This document shows, in pieces, positions 7,687 to 16,740 of a stretch of DNA of 64,000 nt. The translations under genes and the position numbers were made by a program. The notes beneath the pieces are model-generated. The model did not search any database. It was not told where the DNA came from and saw only the letters and a list, made by a program, of their open reading frames with translations. This stretch comes from Planctomycetota bacterium (GTDB lineage Bacteria > Planctomycetota > Planctomycetia > Pirellulales > PALSA-1355), in contig QQVE01000053.1 of the NCBI GenBank assembly GCA_003389325.1, positions 186,001-250,000 of the forward strand. The letters are read 5' to 3'. Every line of letters starts with the position of its first letter. The stretch's first letter is position 1.

Positions 7687-8466
7687 ATGTCGAATCCAAC
7701 GCGCTGCCTCCGGTACGGGTTGACTCTCGCGGTGATCTTGTTCGCGGCCCGCTCGTTGCCGGCTCAGGATGCCGTGCTCGACGATTATCTGGGCTCCGGC
7801 CTCCACAACTATTACGAGCGCGACTACGCCCAGGCGATGCGCCATCTGTCGACGGCGATCGAGGGCGGTTCGCAGGACCCGCGCACCTACTACTATCGCG
7901 GCCTGGCCAAGCTGCGTGCCGGCGACACGTACGGCGCGCATGAAGACATGCAGGTTGGCGCCGCGCTGGAGAGCGCCGACGTGAACCAGTTCTATCCGGT
8001 GGCCCGCTCGCTCGAGCGCGTTCAGGGGCCGGAACGCCGGACGCTGGAGCGCTATCGCAAGCTGGCCCGCGCGCAGGCCCGCCAACGGCGGCTCGAACAA
8101 GATGCTGCCCGCTACGAGCGCTATCGCCGCAACGAGGCCCAGGTCCTGCGTAACGCGCCGGTCGGTCCGCCGCCGGCGCCGTTGGGACGTCCAGCCGAAC
8201 AGCCTGCCGCGGCCGCCGAACCGGTTCCGCCGCAGCCTGCCGCGGCTCAGCCGCCGCAACCGATGCCCCCCGCCGCCGCGCCTGGGCCGGCTGCAGCACC
8301 CCCGGCCGACACGCCGCCACCGGCGGCCGACGATCCGTTCGCCCCACCGCCGGGCGGCGACGCCGACGACCCGTTCGGCGCTCCGTCGGGCGATGCCGCA
8401 GATCCGTTCGGCGATACGCCGGATGCTGGCGGCGCGGTCGACAATCCGTTTGCCGACGAGAACTAG
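7687..8466 (+). CDS. Secreted TPR-like protein with Pro/Asp-Pro-Phe-rich tail
   Basis: A 259-residue protein. An N-terminal signal segment (LTLAVILFAARSLPAQ) is followed by a TPR-like helical region (DYLGSGLHNYYERDYAQAMR, STAIEGGSQDPRTYYYRGLA). A charged helix (residues about 115-155, YRKLARAQARQRRLEQDAAR) comes next, then an Ala/Pro-rich tail containing four D-[DNA]-PF units (DDPFAPP, DDPFGAP, DPFGDTP, DNPFADE). The tail may be a flexible spacer or a binding motif. No enzymatic motif is visible. The ATG at 7687 is chosen because the signal peptide starts there. Confidence 0.75.
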   Translation: MSNPTRCLRYGLTLAVILFAARSLPAQDAVLDDYLGSGLHNYYERDYAQAMRHLSTAIEGGSQDPRTYYYRGLAKLRAGDTYGAHEDMQVGAALESADVNQFYPVARSLERVQGPERRTLERYRKLARAQARQRRLEQDAARYERYRRNEAQVLRNAPVGPPPAPLGRPAEQPAAAAEPVPPQPAAAQPPQPMPPAAAPGPAAAPPADTPPPAADDPFAPPPGGDADDPFGAPSGDAADPFGDTPDAGGAVDNPFADEN

Positions 8467-8613
8467 ACAACCGCCGGCGCCGGCCGGCATGTGAGAGACT
8501 CCCCCCGAAACAGCGCAGCGCGAGCCGGCCTCCACGCTGGCGCGCAGCGCTCCCACCCGCGAAGCCCGGGGCTCGCGACCAACGACCCACAGCAAGCCGG
8601 AGGCGCAGTCGTG

Positions 8614-11055
8614 ATGGATCGGCGCATCGTTCGTCGTTTGTGTCAGGCCCTGGCCATTGCGCTAGTGGCCCTTTCCACTTCGGCCGTCTTGGCCGCCCCG
8701 CGCATCGACAAGCTGTCGCTGCGCGGCTTGCAGGCCGGGGGCATCACGACCCTGGTGATCGAAGGCGCGGGGCTTGCGCCCGAGCCGCGATTGCTGTTTT
8801 CGGCTCCGCAGGCCTCGTACACGATCAAGCCCGGCGCGACGGCCAAGCGCATGGAGGTCGATTTTACGGTCGACGGTAGCTGCCCCGCCGGCATCTATCT
8901 GCTCCGCGCTGCGTCGGCCGGCGGCGTCTCACCCGCGGTGGCCCTGGGGGTCGACAACCTGCCGCAGATCGCGTTCTCGCCCGAGATACAGACGCTCGAC
9001 GTGGCCCTGACCGGATCGCTCACCGGTAGCAACGTGCTGACGACCACGTTCTCGGGCAAGAAGGGTCAAGAGGTGCTGGTCGAAGTCGAAAGCCGCCGGC
9101 TGGGTTCGAAGCTCGAACCGGTAGTGCACGTCTACGACGCCCGCCATACGCAACTGGCCTGGAGCAGGGGATTGCCGTCGATTGCCGGCGACGCCCGCTG
9201 CGAGGTGACGCTGCCCGCCGACGGCGAGTATACGATCGAGCTGCACGACGCGGTGTTTCGCGGGGCGGAGCCCGGCTTCTTCCGTCTAAAGGTCGGCAAG
9301 TTCTTGTATGCCGATCTGGCGTATCCATTGGGGGCGCAAGAGGGCGTCGAGAGTTCGTTCGAGTTCACCGCGACCAACCTGCCCGAGGGCACCAAAGCGA
9401 AGGCCAAGCTCGAAACGCCTGCCGGGCTGGCCCGCTTGAAGGTGCCCGCGCCCTGGCCGGCGGAGACGCCGCTGTTGTCCGGCTCGCGGCCTGCCGTGAT
9501 CGCCAGCGACCACGCGGAGATCGTCGAGGCGGCGCCCGGCGACAAGTTGCAGGAAGTGCCGCAGGCACCGGTGGCCATCAATGGCCGCATCACCGCGCCT
9601 GGCGAGCAGGATCGTTACCGCCTGGCGGTGACCGCGGGCCAGACGCTGCGGTTCGACGTGTTGGCCCGCCGGGCCGGCTCGCCGCTGGACGCCGTCCTCT
9701 CGATCCAGAACGAGCAGGGCGCCGAGTTGGCCAACAACGACGATCGGCCCGGCAGCAGCGATCCGGGGCTCGAGTTCAAGGTGCCCGATGGTACGAGTGC
9801 CGTCGTGCTGGCCGTGCGCGATCTGCGGGGCGACGGCGGCGACGATTTTCTCTATCGGGTTTCGATTGCGCCCGCCGGCCAGCCGAGCTTTTCGCTGTCG
9901 CTTCCCGTCGACCGCGTCCACGTGCCGCGCGATGGGGCCGCCCTGGTGCGCGTGCTCGTAGACCGCGCCGAATACGGCGGGCCGATCGATCTGAGCTTCC
10001 CCGAGGTTCCCTCCGGAGTTTCGATCACCGGCAACTCGATCCCCGCCGGCGCGACCGAGGCGCTGGTGACGCTCAGTGCTCCGGGCCTCTCGCCCGCACA
10101 GTCGCTCACGCGCGTGCTGGGTACGAGCGCGGCCGAGAACGTTTCGATCAAGCGGCTGGCCCGACCGCCGGAAAACCCGGTCAGCCAGCACCAGCCTTGG
10201 TTGGGCGAAGAATTGGCCGTGGCCGTCACGACTCCGCCGCCGATCACGCTGGTGTGGGACGTGCTTTCCAGCGACGTTGTGTTGGCCCGGGGAGCCGCAC
10301 TGCCGGTCAAGTTGCGCCTCCAGCGTGCCGAAGGCGCCAAGGGCGCCGTGCGGTTGTCGCTATTGACGACCCAGAAGATGCCCCGCAAGAAGGTCAAGGA
10401 AAACAATAGTGAGAAGGAAGTCGACGACGTCGCTCGGGCTCTGCGGTTCGAGGGCGCGCCGACAATTGCCGCCGATGCCAGTGAGATCGACGCCAGGATC
10501 ATCGTGCCCGGCGACCTGCCGGAAATCGCCTACGATCTGGCGATTCAGGCTGAGTTGCTTCGCGACGACAACAAGAGCGTCGCGGCCACGGCCGTCACCC
10601 CGGCGCGGCGTTTGAAGTCAGCGCCGCCGGCCACGCTGGAATTGGCCACTGCCGCGGTCGAGGCCCGGGCCGGCCTGGGCGAGACCGGCAAGGTGAGCGG
10701 CAAGATCAAACGGGCTGCCGGCTTTTCGCTGCCGGTGAACATCACGCTCAAGGGCCTGCCCGAGGGACTTTCGGCTCCGACGGTCACGCTCGTCGACGAC
10801 CAGACCGATTTCGAGTTTCCGCTATCTTTCCCCTTCGGCACGGCCGCGGGCGACCTGAAAGACGTCGAGGTATCGGCCATCAGTCTCACCGATCCGAAGG
10901 ATCCCAAGTCGGTGATCCAGGTCGGCACGCTGCCCCTGGCCGTGAAGGTCGTGCCGGGCGAAGCGCCGCCGGAAAAGCCGGCTGAGGAGAAAGCCGAGAC
11001 GTCGGCAGAGAAAACGCCCGAAGCGAAACCGGCCGAGGAACCGGCGCCGGAGTAG
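8614..11055 (+). CDS. Large secreted protein with pre-peptidase C-terminal (PPC) domain
   Basis: An 813-residue protein. It starts with a signal peptide (CQALAIALVALSTSAVLAAP), then an IPT/TIG-like strand region (KLSLRGLQAGGITTLVIEGAG). PPC-type beta-domains lie near residues 160-230 and 315-420 (APVAINGRITAPGEQDRYRL, then LRFDVLARRAGSPLDAVL). A large Ig-like C-terminal part and a Glu/Pro/Lys-rich tail follow. There is no catalytic motif, so it is probably a cell-surface or extracellular structural or binding protein, a type often encoded next to DUF1549 genes in planctomycetes. ATG 8614 directly follows a GTG; either could initiate. Confidence 0.8.
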   Translation: MDRRIVRRLCQALAIALVALSTSAVLAAPRIDKLSLRGLQAGGITTLVIEGAGLAPEPRLLFSAPQASYTIKPGATAKRMEVDFTVDGSCPAGIYLLRAASAGGVSPAVALGVDNLPQIAFSPEIQTLDVALTGSLTGSNVLTTTFSGKKGQEVLVEVESRRLGSKLEPVVHVYDARHTQLAWSRGLPSIAGDARCEVTLPADGEYTIELHDAVFRGAEPGFFRLKVGKFLYADLAYPLGAQEGVESSFEFTATNLPEGTKAKAKLETPAGLARLKVPAPWPAETPLLSGSRPAVIASDHAEIVEAAPGDKLQEVPQAPVAINGRITAPGEQDRYRLAVTAGQTLRFDVLARRAGSPLDAVLSIQNEQGAELANNDDRPGSSDPGLEFKVPDGTSAVVLAVRDLRGDGGDDFLYRVSIAPAGQPSFSLSLPVDRVHVPRDGAALVRVLVDRAEYGGPIDLSFPEVPSGVSITGNSIPAGATEALVTLSAPGLSPAQSLTRVLGTSAAENVSIKRLARPPENPVSQHQPWLGEELAVAVTTPPPITLVWDVLSSDVVLARGAALPVKLRLQRAEGAKGAVRLSLLTTQKMPRKKVKENNSEKEVDDVARALRFEGAPTIAADASEIDARIIVPGDLPEIAYDLAIQAELLRDDNKSVAATAVTPARRLKSAPPATLELATAAVEARAGLGETGKVSGKIKRAAGFSLPVNITLKGLPEGLSAPTVTLVDDQTDFEFPLSFPFGTAAGDLKDVEVSAISLTDPKDPKSVIQVGTLPLAVKVVPGEAPPEKPAEEKAETSAEKTPEAKPAEEPAPE

Positions 11056-11071
11056 GCACGTCCAGTGGCAG

Positions 11072-11824
11072 CTACGCTTCGCCGTCGGCCACGAAGCGGT
11101 AACCCGTGCCGCGCACGCTGAGGAAGTGCTTCGGCCGCGCGGGGTCTTCTTCGAAGTACTTGCGCAGGTTGACGATGAAGTTGTCGACCGTGCGCGTGGT
11201 GGGTGCGTGCGACACGCCCCAGACGTGTTCCAGCAGTTCGCTGCGCGTGACGACCGAGCCTTCGTTCTCGACGAAGTACCGCAATAGCTTCATCTCGGTG
11301 TGCGTCAGCCGTATCGGCTCGTCTTCCACCGTGACGACGAACGTGTTGAAGTTGACGTGGACGCGTCCGAATCGATACTCGGCGGCCACGTCTTTCTCGG
11401 GCGCCGCGTTCGATTTCCCGCGGCGGCTGATCAGGTTCCGCGTCATGCTTAACAGCTCTTCGAGCTCGAACGGCTTCTGCAGGTACTGGTCGGCGCCCAC
11501 GTCGTAGCCGCGAATGCGGTCTTCGACCAGCGTGCGGGCACTGAGAATCAGCACCGGCACGTCGTTGCCGTTCTGGCGCAAGGCTTCGCACACGGCGTAG
11601 CCGCTCATGCCGGGGAGCATGAGATCGAGGATCACCAGATCGGTCGATTGTGGATGCTCCTCGATCCACTTCAACGCCGTCGGGCCGTCGCCCACCGCGG
11701 TGACGTCGTAGCCTTCGGCTTCGAGGTTGTACTTAATGCCGAATGCCAGATGTTCTTCGTCTTCGACAACCAGAATCTGCTTCATGGCTGCAGGAGATTT
11801 CGGGATCGCTTTACCTGTACTCAC
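11072..11824 (-). CDS. OmpR/PhoB-type response regulator
   Basis: A 250-residue regulator: receiver domain (KQILVVEDEEHLAFGIKYNL; phosphoacceptor Asp in TDLVILDLMLPGMSG; LQKPFELEELL) followed by a winged-helix DNA-binding domain (FVVTVEDEPIRLTHTEMKLL, RSELLEHVWGV, FIVNLRKYFEEDP). The first ATG (11824) overlaps the kinase stop as ATGA, which argues for translational coupling. An inner ATG at 11785 immediately precedes the receiver. It is the cognate partner of the upstream kinase. Confidence 0.95.
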   Translation of the reverse strand: MSTGKAIPKSPAAMKQILVVEDEEHLAFGIKYNLEAEGYDVTAVGDGPTALKWIEEHPQSTDLVILDLMLPGMSGYAVCEALRQNGNDVPVLILSARTLVEDRIRGYDVGADQYLQKPFELEELLSMTRNLISRRGKSNAAPEKDVAAEYRFGRVHVNFNTFVVTVEDEPIRLTHTEMKLLRYFVENEGSVVTRSELLEHVWGVSHAPTTRTVDNFIVNLRKYFEEDPARPKHFLSVRGTGYRFVADGEA

Positions 11825-12786
11825 GAAGTACTCGATTTCATTTTATCGAGAGTCTGCTGCGGAGAAACGGCGGCTTTCGGCGGTGCCTCCGCGGCCGGTC
11901 GCCGTGCCGGCAGTCGAACCTTGAAGATGGTGCCGCTTTGCCCCTGCCGGTCCGTGACCACGATGTCGCCGTGCAGCCGGCGGACCAGCGTGCGGACGAT
12001 GAACAGCCCCAGTCCGGTACCCGTCTGCGAGCGCTCCAGCTCGCTGCCGAGTCGCACGAACCGGCCGAAGATCTTCCGCCGCAACTTGGCCGGAATGCCG
12101 GGACCGTTGTCGACGATCCGCGTCACCACGCCGTCGGCGACGAACTGCGAGTCGATTTCCACTTCCGGCGGCGTACCGCCGTACTTGATGGCATTATCGA
12201 TCAGATTGCGAAAGATAATCTCCAAGTCGATCGGTCGGGCTCGTACGATGGCTTCGCTCGTGCTCAAGCGAATCGCCGTCTCCGGCAGGCGATAGCGCAC
12301 GCAGGCCGTTTCGGCGCAGTTGCGCAGTATCTCGGAGAGCTCGACGTCGACCAGTTCGGCCTCTTGGGGCTGCTGGTCGAGTCGCGCGGCGTCGAGCATG
12401 TGGTTGATCAACGTATCGAGCCGCTGCACGTCGTCGAGCATGAAGCGGTAGAAATTCGCGGCCTGCTCCCCGGTCACCGGGCGGCGCGATAGCGTCTGCA
12501 AGTAGAGCTTCAGCGACGCGATCGGGCTCTTGAGCTCGTGGCTTACGCTATCGATGAAGTTGCTCTGCCGCTGCGTGAGGCGGATGCCCTTGATCGAAAT
12601 CAGCAGGTACAGCACGACGCCCACCAGCACCAGCCCCAGAAAGCTCGTGCCCAGCACCATCGCCGTCCAGAATAGGCCCGAGTGCTTGATCTCGACGGTG
12701 AGGATCACCCAGCCGATGATTAGCGCGACGACCAGCACGATCATGACGACCGCTAGCGTGATCGGCCAACCGTAGGAGAATCGCAT
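11821..12786 (-). CDS. Membrane sensor histidine kinase
   Basis: A 321-residue kinase with two membrane helices (residues about 8-30 and 42-64), almost no extracytoplasmic loop, a DHp domain (NFIDSVSHELKSPIASLKLY, His at SHELKSP) and an ATPase domain (N box IFRNLIDNAIKYGG, DNGPGIP, GTGLGLFIV). The missing sensor loop suggests sensing within the membrane or through a partner, as in intramembrane-sensing kinases. The ATG at 12786 is chosen because the first helix starts right after it. It overlaps the regulator gene by four bases. Confidence 0.94.
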   Translation of the reverse strand: MRFSYGWPITLAVVMIVLVVALIIGWVILTVEIKHSGLFWTAMVLGTSFLGLVLVGVVLYLLISIKGIRLTQRQSNFIDSVSHELKSPIASLKLYLQTLSRRPVTGEQAANFYRFMLDDVQRLDTLINHMLDAARLDQQPQEAELVDVELSEILRNCAETACVRYRLPETAIRLSTSEAIVRARPIDLEIIFRNLIDNAIKYGGTPPEVEIDSQFVADGVVTRIVDNGPGIPAKLRRKIFGRFVRLGSELERSQTGTGLGLFIVRTLVRRLHGDIVVTDRQGQSGTIFKVRLPARRPAAEAPPKAAVSPQQTLDKMKSSTS

Positions 12787-13352
12787 GGGACTTGTATCGC
12801 GGGGTGAACGAAGTCGGGGGCAGGAAGCGGTGCTATCAACGGGCGACTGCGCGGCCACCGTCGTTATCGTACCACAAACACCTCGCGCCTTTTTGCTCCC
12901 GCGGCACGCGACATGCGGCATCGAGCGTCGCCGCTCCCACGGGAAAGCGGTGACAATACGCTGCTAGCGGCACGAGAAACCCACGCCCACAAGACTTGCG
13001 CGTTTCGCGGGCGCGATTCGGCGGGCCGACGGCGGCAAACTGAGATTGTAAGAATTGGAAACTCGGGACAAGATGCTCCCTCTCGCGCCCTCCTGAGGCG
13101 TGGGAGAACCTCGAGTCCCGCCGTCGCTTTGTATCGCGGATCCGGCAGGAGGCTGGTTCCAGAGCAGAGCGACCATGCAACGCGTAATTCGACAGGGAAG
13201 TTGCTCGCGCGATCCTGTGCCGGAGGCCGCCAGGCGGTTCTCCTTCCTCGGCCGGGATTTCCCAGCGACTTGGATCCTCTTCGATCGCGCGCGGCGCAAC
13301 ACAAGTCGACAGGGACGTCGGCTCACAGGCAAACTTTCCACGGAGGGAACCT
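12787..13352. other. 566 bp intergenic region between divergent genes
   Basis: This stretch separates the minus-strand kinase operon from the plus-strand thioredoxin-protease gene, so promoters for both should lie here. Short open frames are present, but none has a good start, SD or protein-like composition. The right end carries the SD (GGAGGG) for the gene at 13353. I see no RNA gene or repeat. Confidence 0.5.
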
Positions 13353-14708
13353 ATGGCCACGGTGCAGATGGCAGTGCTAGCCCTTGCGCTTTCGAGCGGG
13401 GGCGAGACCGTCTTGTTGGACTTTCACGCTCCGTGGTGCGCTCCCTGCCGCTCGATGGAAGGTCCCATCACCCAACTCAAGCAAGCCGGCTATCCCGTGC
13501 GCAAGGTCAATATCGACCAGGAGCGCAGCCTGGCCAAGCAATACGGCGTGCAAACCATTCCCTGCTTCGTGTTGCTCGTCGATGGGCGTGAAGCCGGTCG
13601 GCTCTCCGGCGCCGTCGGCCGACGCGAACTGGAGGGACTGTTGGCTCGCGGCGGCGTGCGCCCCGGCGGCGCATCGCAAACGCCGGGCGCCTCGCTGGCG
13701 GCATTGCCCGCGCGCCGCGGCCAGCGCTTTCCGGGCCGCGGTCGCGGCGAAGCGACGTCGCGGCGCGGGATCGAAACCGGGGGCCGCAATCCCACGGCCA
13801 GCGGCGACGACCTGATCGGCTCGAGCGTGCGGCTGACGATCGCCGATCCCAGCGGCGTCTCCTACGGTAGCGGCACCATTATCGACGCCCGGCAGGGCCA
13901 AGCACTCGTGCTGACCTGCGGGCACATCTTCCGCGATTCGGCCGGCAAGGGTGAGATTACCGTCGACCTGTGCGGAGCGGGCGCGCCGCAAGACCTGACC
14001 GGCGAACTGATCAGCTACGACTGTGAAACGAACGACATTGGGCTCGTCAGCATCCGTCCGGGCGTGCCGGTGCGCGTGGCCCCCTTGGCGCCGCGCGGCA
14101 CGCAGGTGGCCAAGGGCGATCCGGTGACCACGGTCGGCTGCAACAACGGCGGTGCGGCCACGGCACTGCAGAGCAAGGTCACTTCGATCAACAAGTTTCT
14201 CGGTCCGGACAACCTGCAGGTGGCGGGCTTGCCCGTGCAGGGCCGCAGCGGCGGCGGGTTGTTCAACGCGGCCGGGCAAGTGATCGGCGTGTGCAACGCG
14301 GCCGACCCGGCCGACAACGAGGGGCTCTTCGCGGCCCTGTCGGTGATTCACGCGGAGGTCGACAAGGCGGGTCTGTCGGCCATCTGCCAGGGCGGCGCGG
14401 CCGCCAATGTCGCGGCAGTAAACGCCGCGGGCGTCGGCGTGCCGGCCCAAATGCCCGGTCCGGCGCCGGCCGTGATGCCGGCCAGCATCGGCAGCTCCAG
14501 CCCGTTGGGCGATTCGAACGGAGCGGAAGTGATTTGCATCATCCGCTCGCACAACCAGCCGCACGCCAAGAGCAAGGTGATTCACATCGACCGGGCGTCA
14601 CCGCAGTTTCTCGAGCAACTGGCGGCCGACCACGAAGCTCAGGCCGCGCGGCATTTGACCTCGCTCGACGTTCGGTCCGGGGCACAGCCACCGCGTCGGC
14701 AACGATAG
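13353..14708 (+). CDS. Thioredoxin domain fused to trypsin-like serine protease
   Basis: A 451-residue two-domain protein. Residues 15-100 are a thioredoxin with the active site WCAPC (Cys29, Cys32) and the cis-Pro region GVQTIPCFVLL. An Arg/Gly-rich linker (about 100-150) leads to a chymotrypsin/HtrA-like protease with a complete triad: His191 in LTCGH, Asp228 in ETNDIGLV and Ser299 in GRSGGGLF. No PDZ domain is visible. The C-terminal 120 residues are low-complexity. The first 14 residues are mildly hydrophobic but too short for a clear signal peptide. SD GGAGGG lies just upstream. It could couple disulfide chemistry with proteolysis; the substrate is unknown. Confidence 0.85.
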   Translation: MATVQMAVLALALSSGGETVLLDFHAPWCAPCRSMEGPITQLKQAGYPVRKVNIDQERSLAKQYGVQTIPCFVLLVDGREAGRLSGAVGRRELEGLLARGGVRPGGASQTPGASLAALPARRGQRFPGRGRGEATSRRGIETGGRNPTASGDDLIGSSVRLTIADPSGVSYGSGTIIDARQGQALVLTCGHIFRDSAGKGEITVDLCGAGAPQDLTGELISYDCETNDIGLVSIRPGVPVRVAPLAPRGTQVAKGDPVTTVGCNNGGAATALQSKVTSINKFLGPDNLQVAGLPVQGRSGGGLFNAAGQVIGVCNAADPADNEGLFAALSVIHAEVDKAGLSAICQGGAAANVAAVNAAGVGVPAQMPGPAPAVMPASIGSSSPLGDSNGAEVICIIRSHNQPHAKSKVIHIDRASPQFLEQLAADHEAQAARHLTSLDVRSGAQPPRRQR

Positions 14709-14739
14709 TCGGCGCCCGAGCGTCAAGGACACGAGGCTC

Positions 14740-14774
14740 AGGCCACTTCGATCCCTTTGGGGTTGAAGTGGCCT
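14740..14774 (+). terminator. Strong intergenic hairpin after the thioredoxin-protease gene
   Basis: A 16-base-pair stem with a three-base loop (TTT), allowing two G-U pairs. The arms begin AGGCCACTTC and end GAAGTGGCCT. It lies 31 bases after the stop at 14708. There is no U-tract after it, so it may be a processing or rho-assisted site rather than a classical intrinsic terminator. Confidence 0.5.
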
Positions 14775-14844
14775 TTGCGATGGGCGACATTCGATTCTGG
14801 CTCGAACCTTGGAAAAAAGCGGCGCGCCGGAGAATCGAACCGCG

Positions 14845-15465
14845 ATGAAGCTTTACTGCGTGCGCCACGGCGAAACAACGTACAACCTGGCTCGCCGCAT
14901 CCAGGGGCAACTCGACAGCGAGCTCTCTCCCCTGGGACGCAAGCAGTGCGTGGCCGTCACCGAGGCCCTGGCCGGAGTGCCGCTCGACGCGGTCATTTCC
15001 AGCCCGCTCAGACGCGCCCGCGAGAGTGCCCAGGGCATCGCCGACGCGCTGCAGCTCCAGATCGAACTCGAGCCGCGATTGATGGAGATCAACGCCGGCA
15101 TCTTTCAGGGCCACTGCTGGCATCAGCTCGACGAGCAATTTCCCGAGGCGGCCGCGAGCTGGCGCAGTCAGGATCCCGACTTCCGGATTCCCGAAGGCGA
15201 GTCGCGCCGCGACCTGATGACTCGCGCGGCCGAGGCGTTTCGCGCGATTCGCCAGTTGCCCTATCAGAACGTGCTGGTCGTGGCCCACGGCGGCTCGCTC
15301 ACCGCGGCGTTCAAAGCCTTGTTGGAAATACCGGCCCGGCACAATCCGTTCGAGTTGAACAACGGATCGATTAGCCTGGTCGACTGGCAGCGCGATTTCA
15401 AGCTGCTCTCGCTCAATCAGACCTCCCACCTCCACGGCCTCGACTCCGGCGGCGGCGATTTGTAA
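14845..15465 (+). CDS. Histidine phosphatase family protein (phosphoglycerate-mutase-like)
   Basis: A 206-residue enzyme of the histidine phosphatase superfamily. The catalytic RHG motif is present (MKLYCVRHGETTYN), the second core region reads SSPLRRARESAQGIAD, and the second catalytic histidine is in VLVVAHGGSLTAAF. The length and the RHGET start fit the broad-specificity phosphatases (CobC/PhoE/GpmB group) rather than the long 2,3-bisphosphoglycerate mutases. The substrate cannot be told from sequence. The ATG at 14845 is directly at the homology start. Confidence 0.92.
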   Translation: MKLYCVRHGETTYNLARRIQGQLDSELSPLGRKQCVAVTEALAGVPLDAVISSPLRRARESAQGIADALQLQIELEPRLMEINAGIFQGHCWHQLDEQFPEAAASWRSQDPDFRIPEGESRRDLMTRAAEAFRAIRQLPYQNVLVVAHGGSLTAAFKALLEIPARHNPFELNNGSISLVDWQRDFKLLSLNQTSHLHGLDSGGGDL

Positions 15466-15492
15466 GCGGGGTGCGCTGATCCACGTGCAAGA

Positions 15493-15521
15493 CCGCGAGC
15501 GGCCCGAGACTCCGCTTGCGG
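15493..15521. terminator. Hairpin between convergent genes
   Basis: A ten-base-pair inverted repeat (CCGCGAGCGG and CCGCTTGCGG, one G-U pair) with a nine-base loop. It lies between the ends of the phosphatase gene and ridA and could terminate both directions. There is no U-tract on either side. Confidence 0.4.
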
Positions 15522-15552
15522 CTTAGCGGTCCGCGCAATCGCGAATCACACG

Positions 15553-16044
15553 CTAGCGCGTCCGCGTCGCCGCCACCCAGGCCGGATCGAGCTCGAAGAT
15601 CGCTTCGATCTCGGTCGTGATATTACCCGGCAGTGAACCCATGCCGACGGCGCTGCGGGCGCCGACGCCGCGCTCCGGTCCCCACACTTCGCGAAACAGC
15701 TCGCTGCAGCCGTTGATCACCAGCGGCTGATCCTTGAAGTCGGGCGTGCAGTTGACCATGCCCAACAGCTTGACCACCTGCACCACGTGATCGAGGCTCC
15801 CCAGCGTGGCCCGCACGGTGGAGAGAATGGCCAGGCCCGTTTGCCGCGCGGCGGCGATGCCGGCTTCGGTATCGACTTCGGCGCCGACGCGACCGGTGAG
15901 CATGCTTTTGTCGGCTTTCAGCGGACCGTGGCCCGAGACGTAGGCCCAGTTGCCGGTGACCAGCAACGGCTGGTACACGCCCGCCGGCTTGGGAGCGGGG
16001 GGAAGTTCGAGCTTCAACTCTTCGATGCGCGCGTCGGCACTCAT
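15553..16044 (-). CDS. RidA family protein
   Basis: A 163-residue member of the RidA/YjgF/Rid family of enamine-imine deaminases. Visible signatures are LLVTGNWAYVSGHGPL, ARQTGLAILSTVRATLGSLD and the C-terminal GARSAVGMGSLPGNITTEIE. The canonical catalytic Arg region of RidA proper (RxxV near the C-terminus) appears as GARSAVG. It is longer than typical RidA (about 130) and fits the 150-residue subgroup. SD AGGAG precedes the ATG. It lies 9 bp downstream of the DUF1080-like gene and is probably co-transcribed with it. Confidence 0.9.
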   Translation of the reverse strand: MSADARIEELKLELPPAPKPAGVYQPLLVTGNWAYVSGHGPLKADKSMLTGRVGAEVDTEAGIAAARQTGLAILSTVRATLGSLDHVVQVVKLLGMVNCTPDFKDQPLVINGCSELFREVWGPERGVGARSAVGMGSLPGNITTEIEAIFELDPAWVAATRTR

Positions 16045-16053
16045 ATTACGCTC

Positions 16054-16740
16054 CTATTGTGCGGCGGGTCGTGCAGTGGGCTTCACCACCGTGCCCCGCA
16101 ATTCGATGTCGTCAAAGTTTCCCAAGTCGTCGAACGCTCCGATGCCGATCTGGCCCCAGGTGAACGACTTGTCCACCGCGGTCATCACGGGCGTCTCAAA
16201 GTCGTCGAAGTACACGTCGATCTTACCGTCGTCCACCGTGCGCACGATCTTCACCTCGTGCCAGGCGTCGTCCCAGTTCGTGCCCGGCGTGGTCTTGGTC
16301 GAAATCTTCACCCGCGGGGCGCTATCGACGATGAAGATCTGGTTCGCGTGGTCGTCGGTCTTCTTGCCGAAGTGCACGTAATAGAAGTGGGCCGGATCCT
16401 GGTAGCCGAACACCACGACCATGCTGCGGTGGCCGTAGTCCTTCACCGTGCTTTGCACTCGCAGCGTGAGCGTGAAGTCGCCGACAATCGCATCTTCCAG
16501 GATCGCGATGTTTAACGGGCTGCGGTACGGCGGCCGGTACTTGCTGTCGCGGTGCAGATTGAACACGTGCCCCTCGGGCGTCTCGACGATCTTCCACGAC
16601 TCGGGCACGGTCGGCTTCCAGCGATCGGCGCCGTTTTCGAAATCCTCGCGCACGACCAACGGCAACTCGGCAAGCGCAGGCACCGTGAGCAAGAGCAATG
16701 CGAATGCGACGAAAGCCGTCCGTGTGATCGGAGTAGGCAT
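16054..16740 (-). CDS. Secreted DUF1080-like/concanavalin-fold protein
   Basis: A 228-residue protein with a signal peptide (TRTAFVAFALLLLTVPALAE) followed by a beta-sandwich domain of the DUF1080/LamG type (VVREDFENGADRWKPTVPES, FTLTLRVQSTV, YYVHFGKKTDDHAN, WHEVKIVRTVDDGKIDVYFDD, WGQIGIGAFDDLGNFDDIEL). Such domains bind or cleave polysaccharides in this phylum. No catalytic residue can be assigned. It lies just upstream of ridA. Confidence 0.8.
   Translation of the reverse strand: MPTPITRTAFVAFALLLLTVPALAELPLVVREDFENGADRWKPTVPESWKIVETPEGHVFNLHRDSKYRPPYRSPLNIAILEDAIVGDFTLTLRVQSTVKDYGHRSMVVVFGYQDPAHFYYVHFGKKTDDHANQIFIVDSAPRVKISTKTTPGTNWDDAWHEVKIVRTVDDGKIDVYFDDFETPVMTAVDKSFTWGQIGIGAFDDLGNFDDIELRGTVVKPTARPAAQ

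Noticed and set aside
13174..13352. Small gene in the gap before the thioredoxin-protease gene
   Set aside because: No SD, atypical composition, and the frame runs into the next gene's sequence without a plausible protein.
14821..14850. Possible minus-strand tRNA T-arm (GGTTCGATTC) near 14835
   Set aside because: The five-base stem around the loop does not pair, and no D-arm, anticodon arm or acceptor stem can be drawn.
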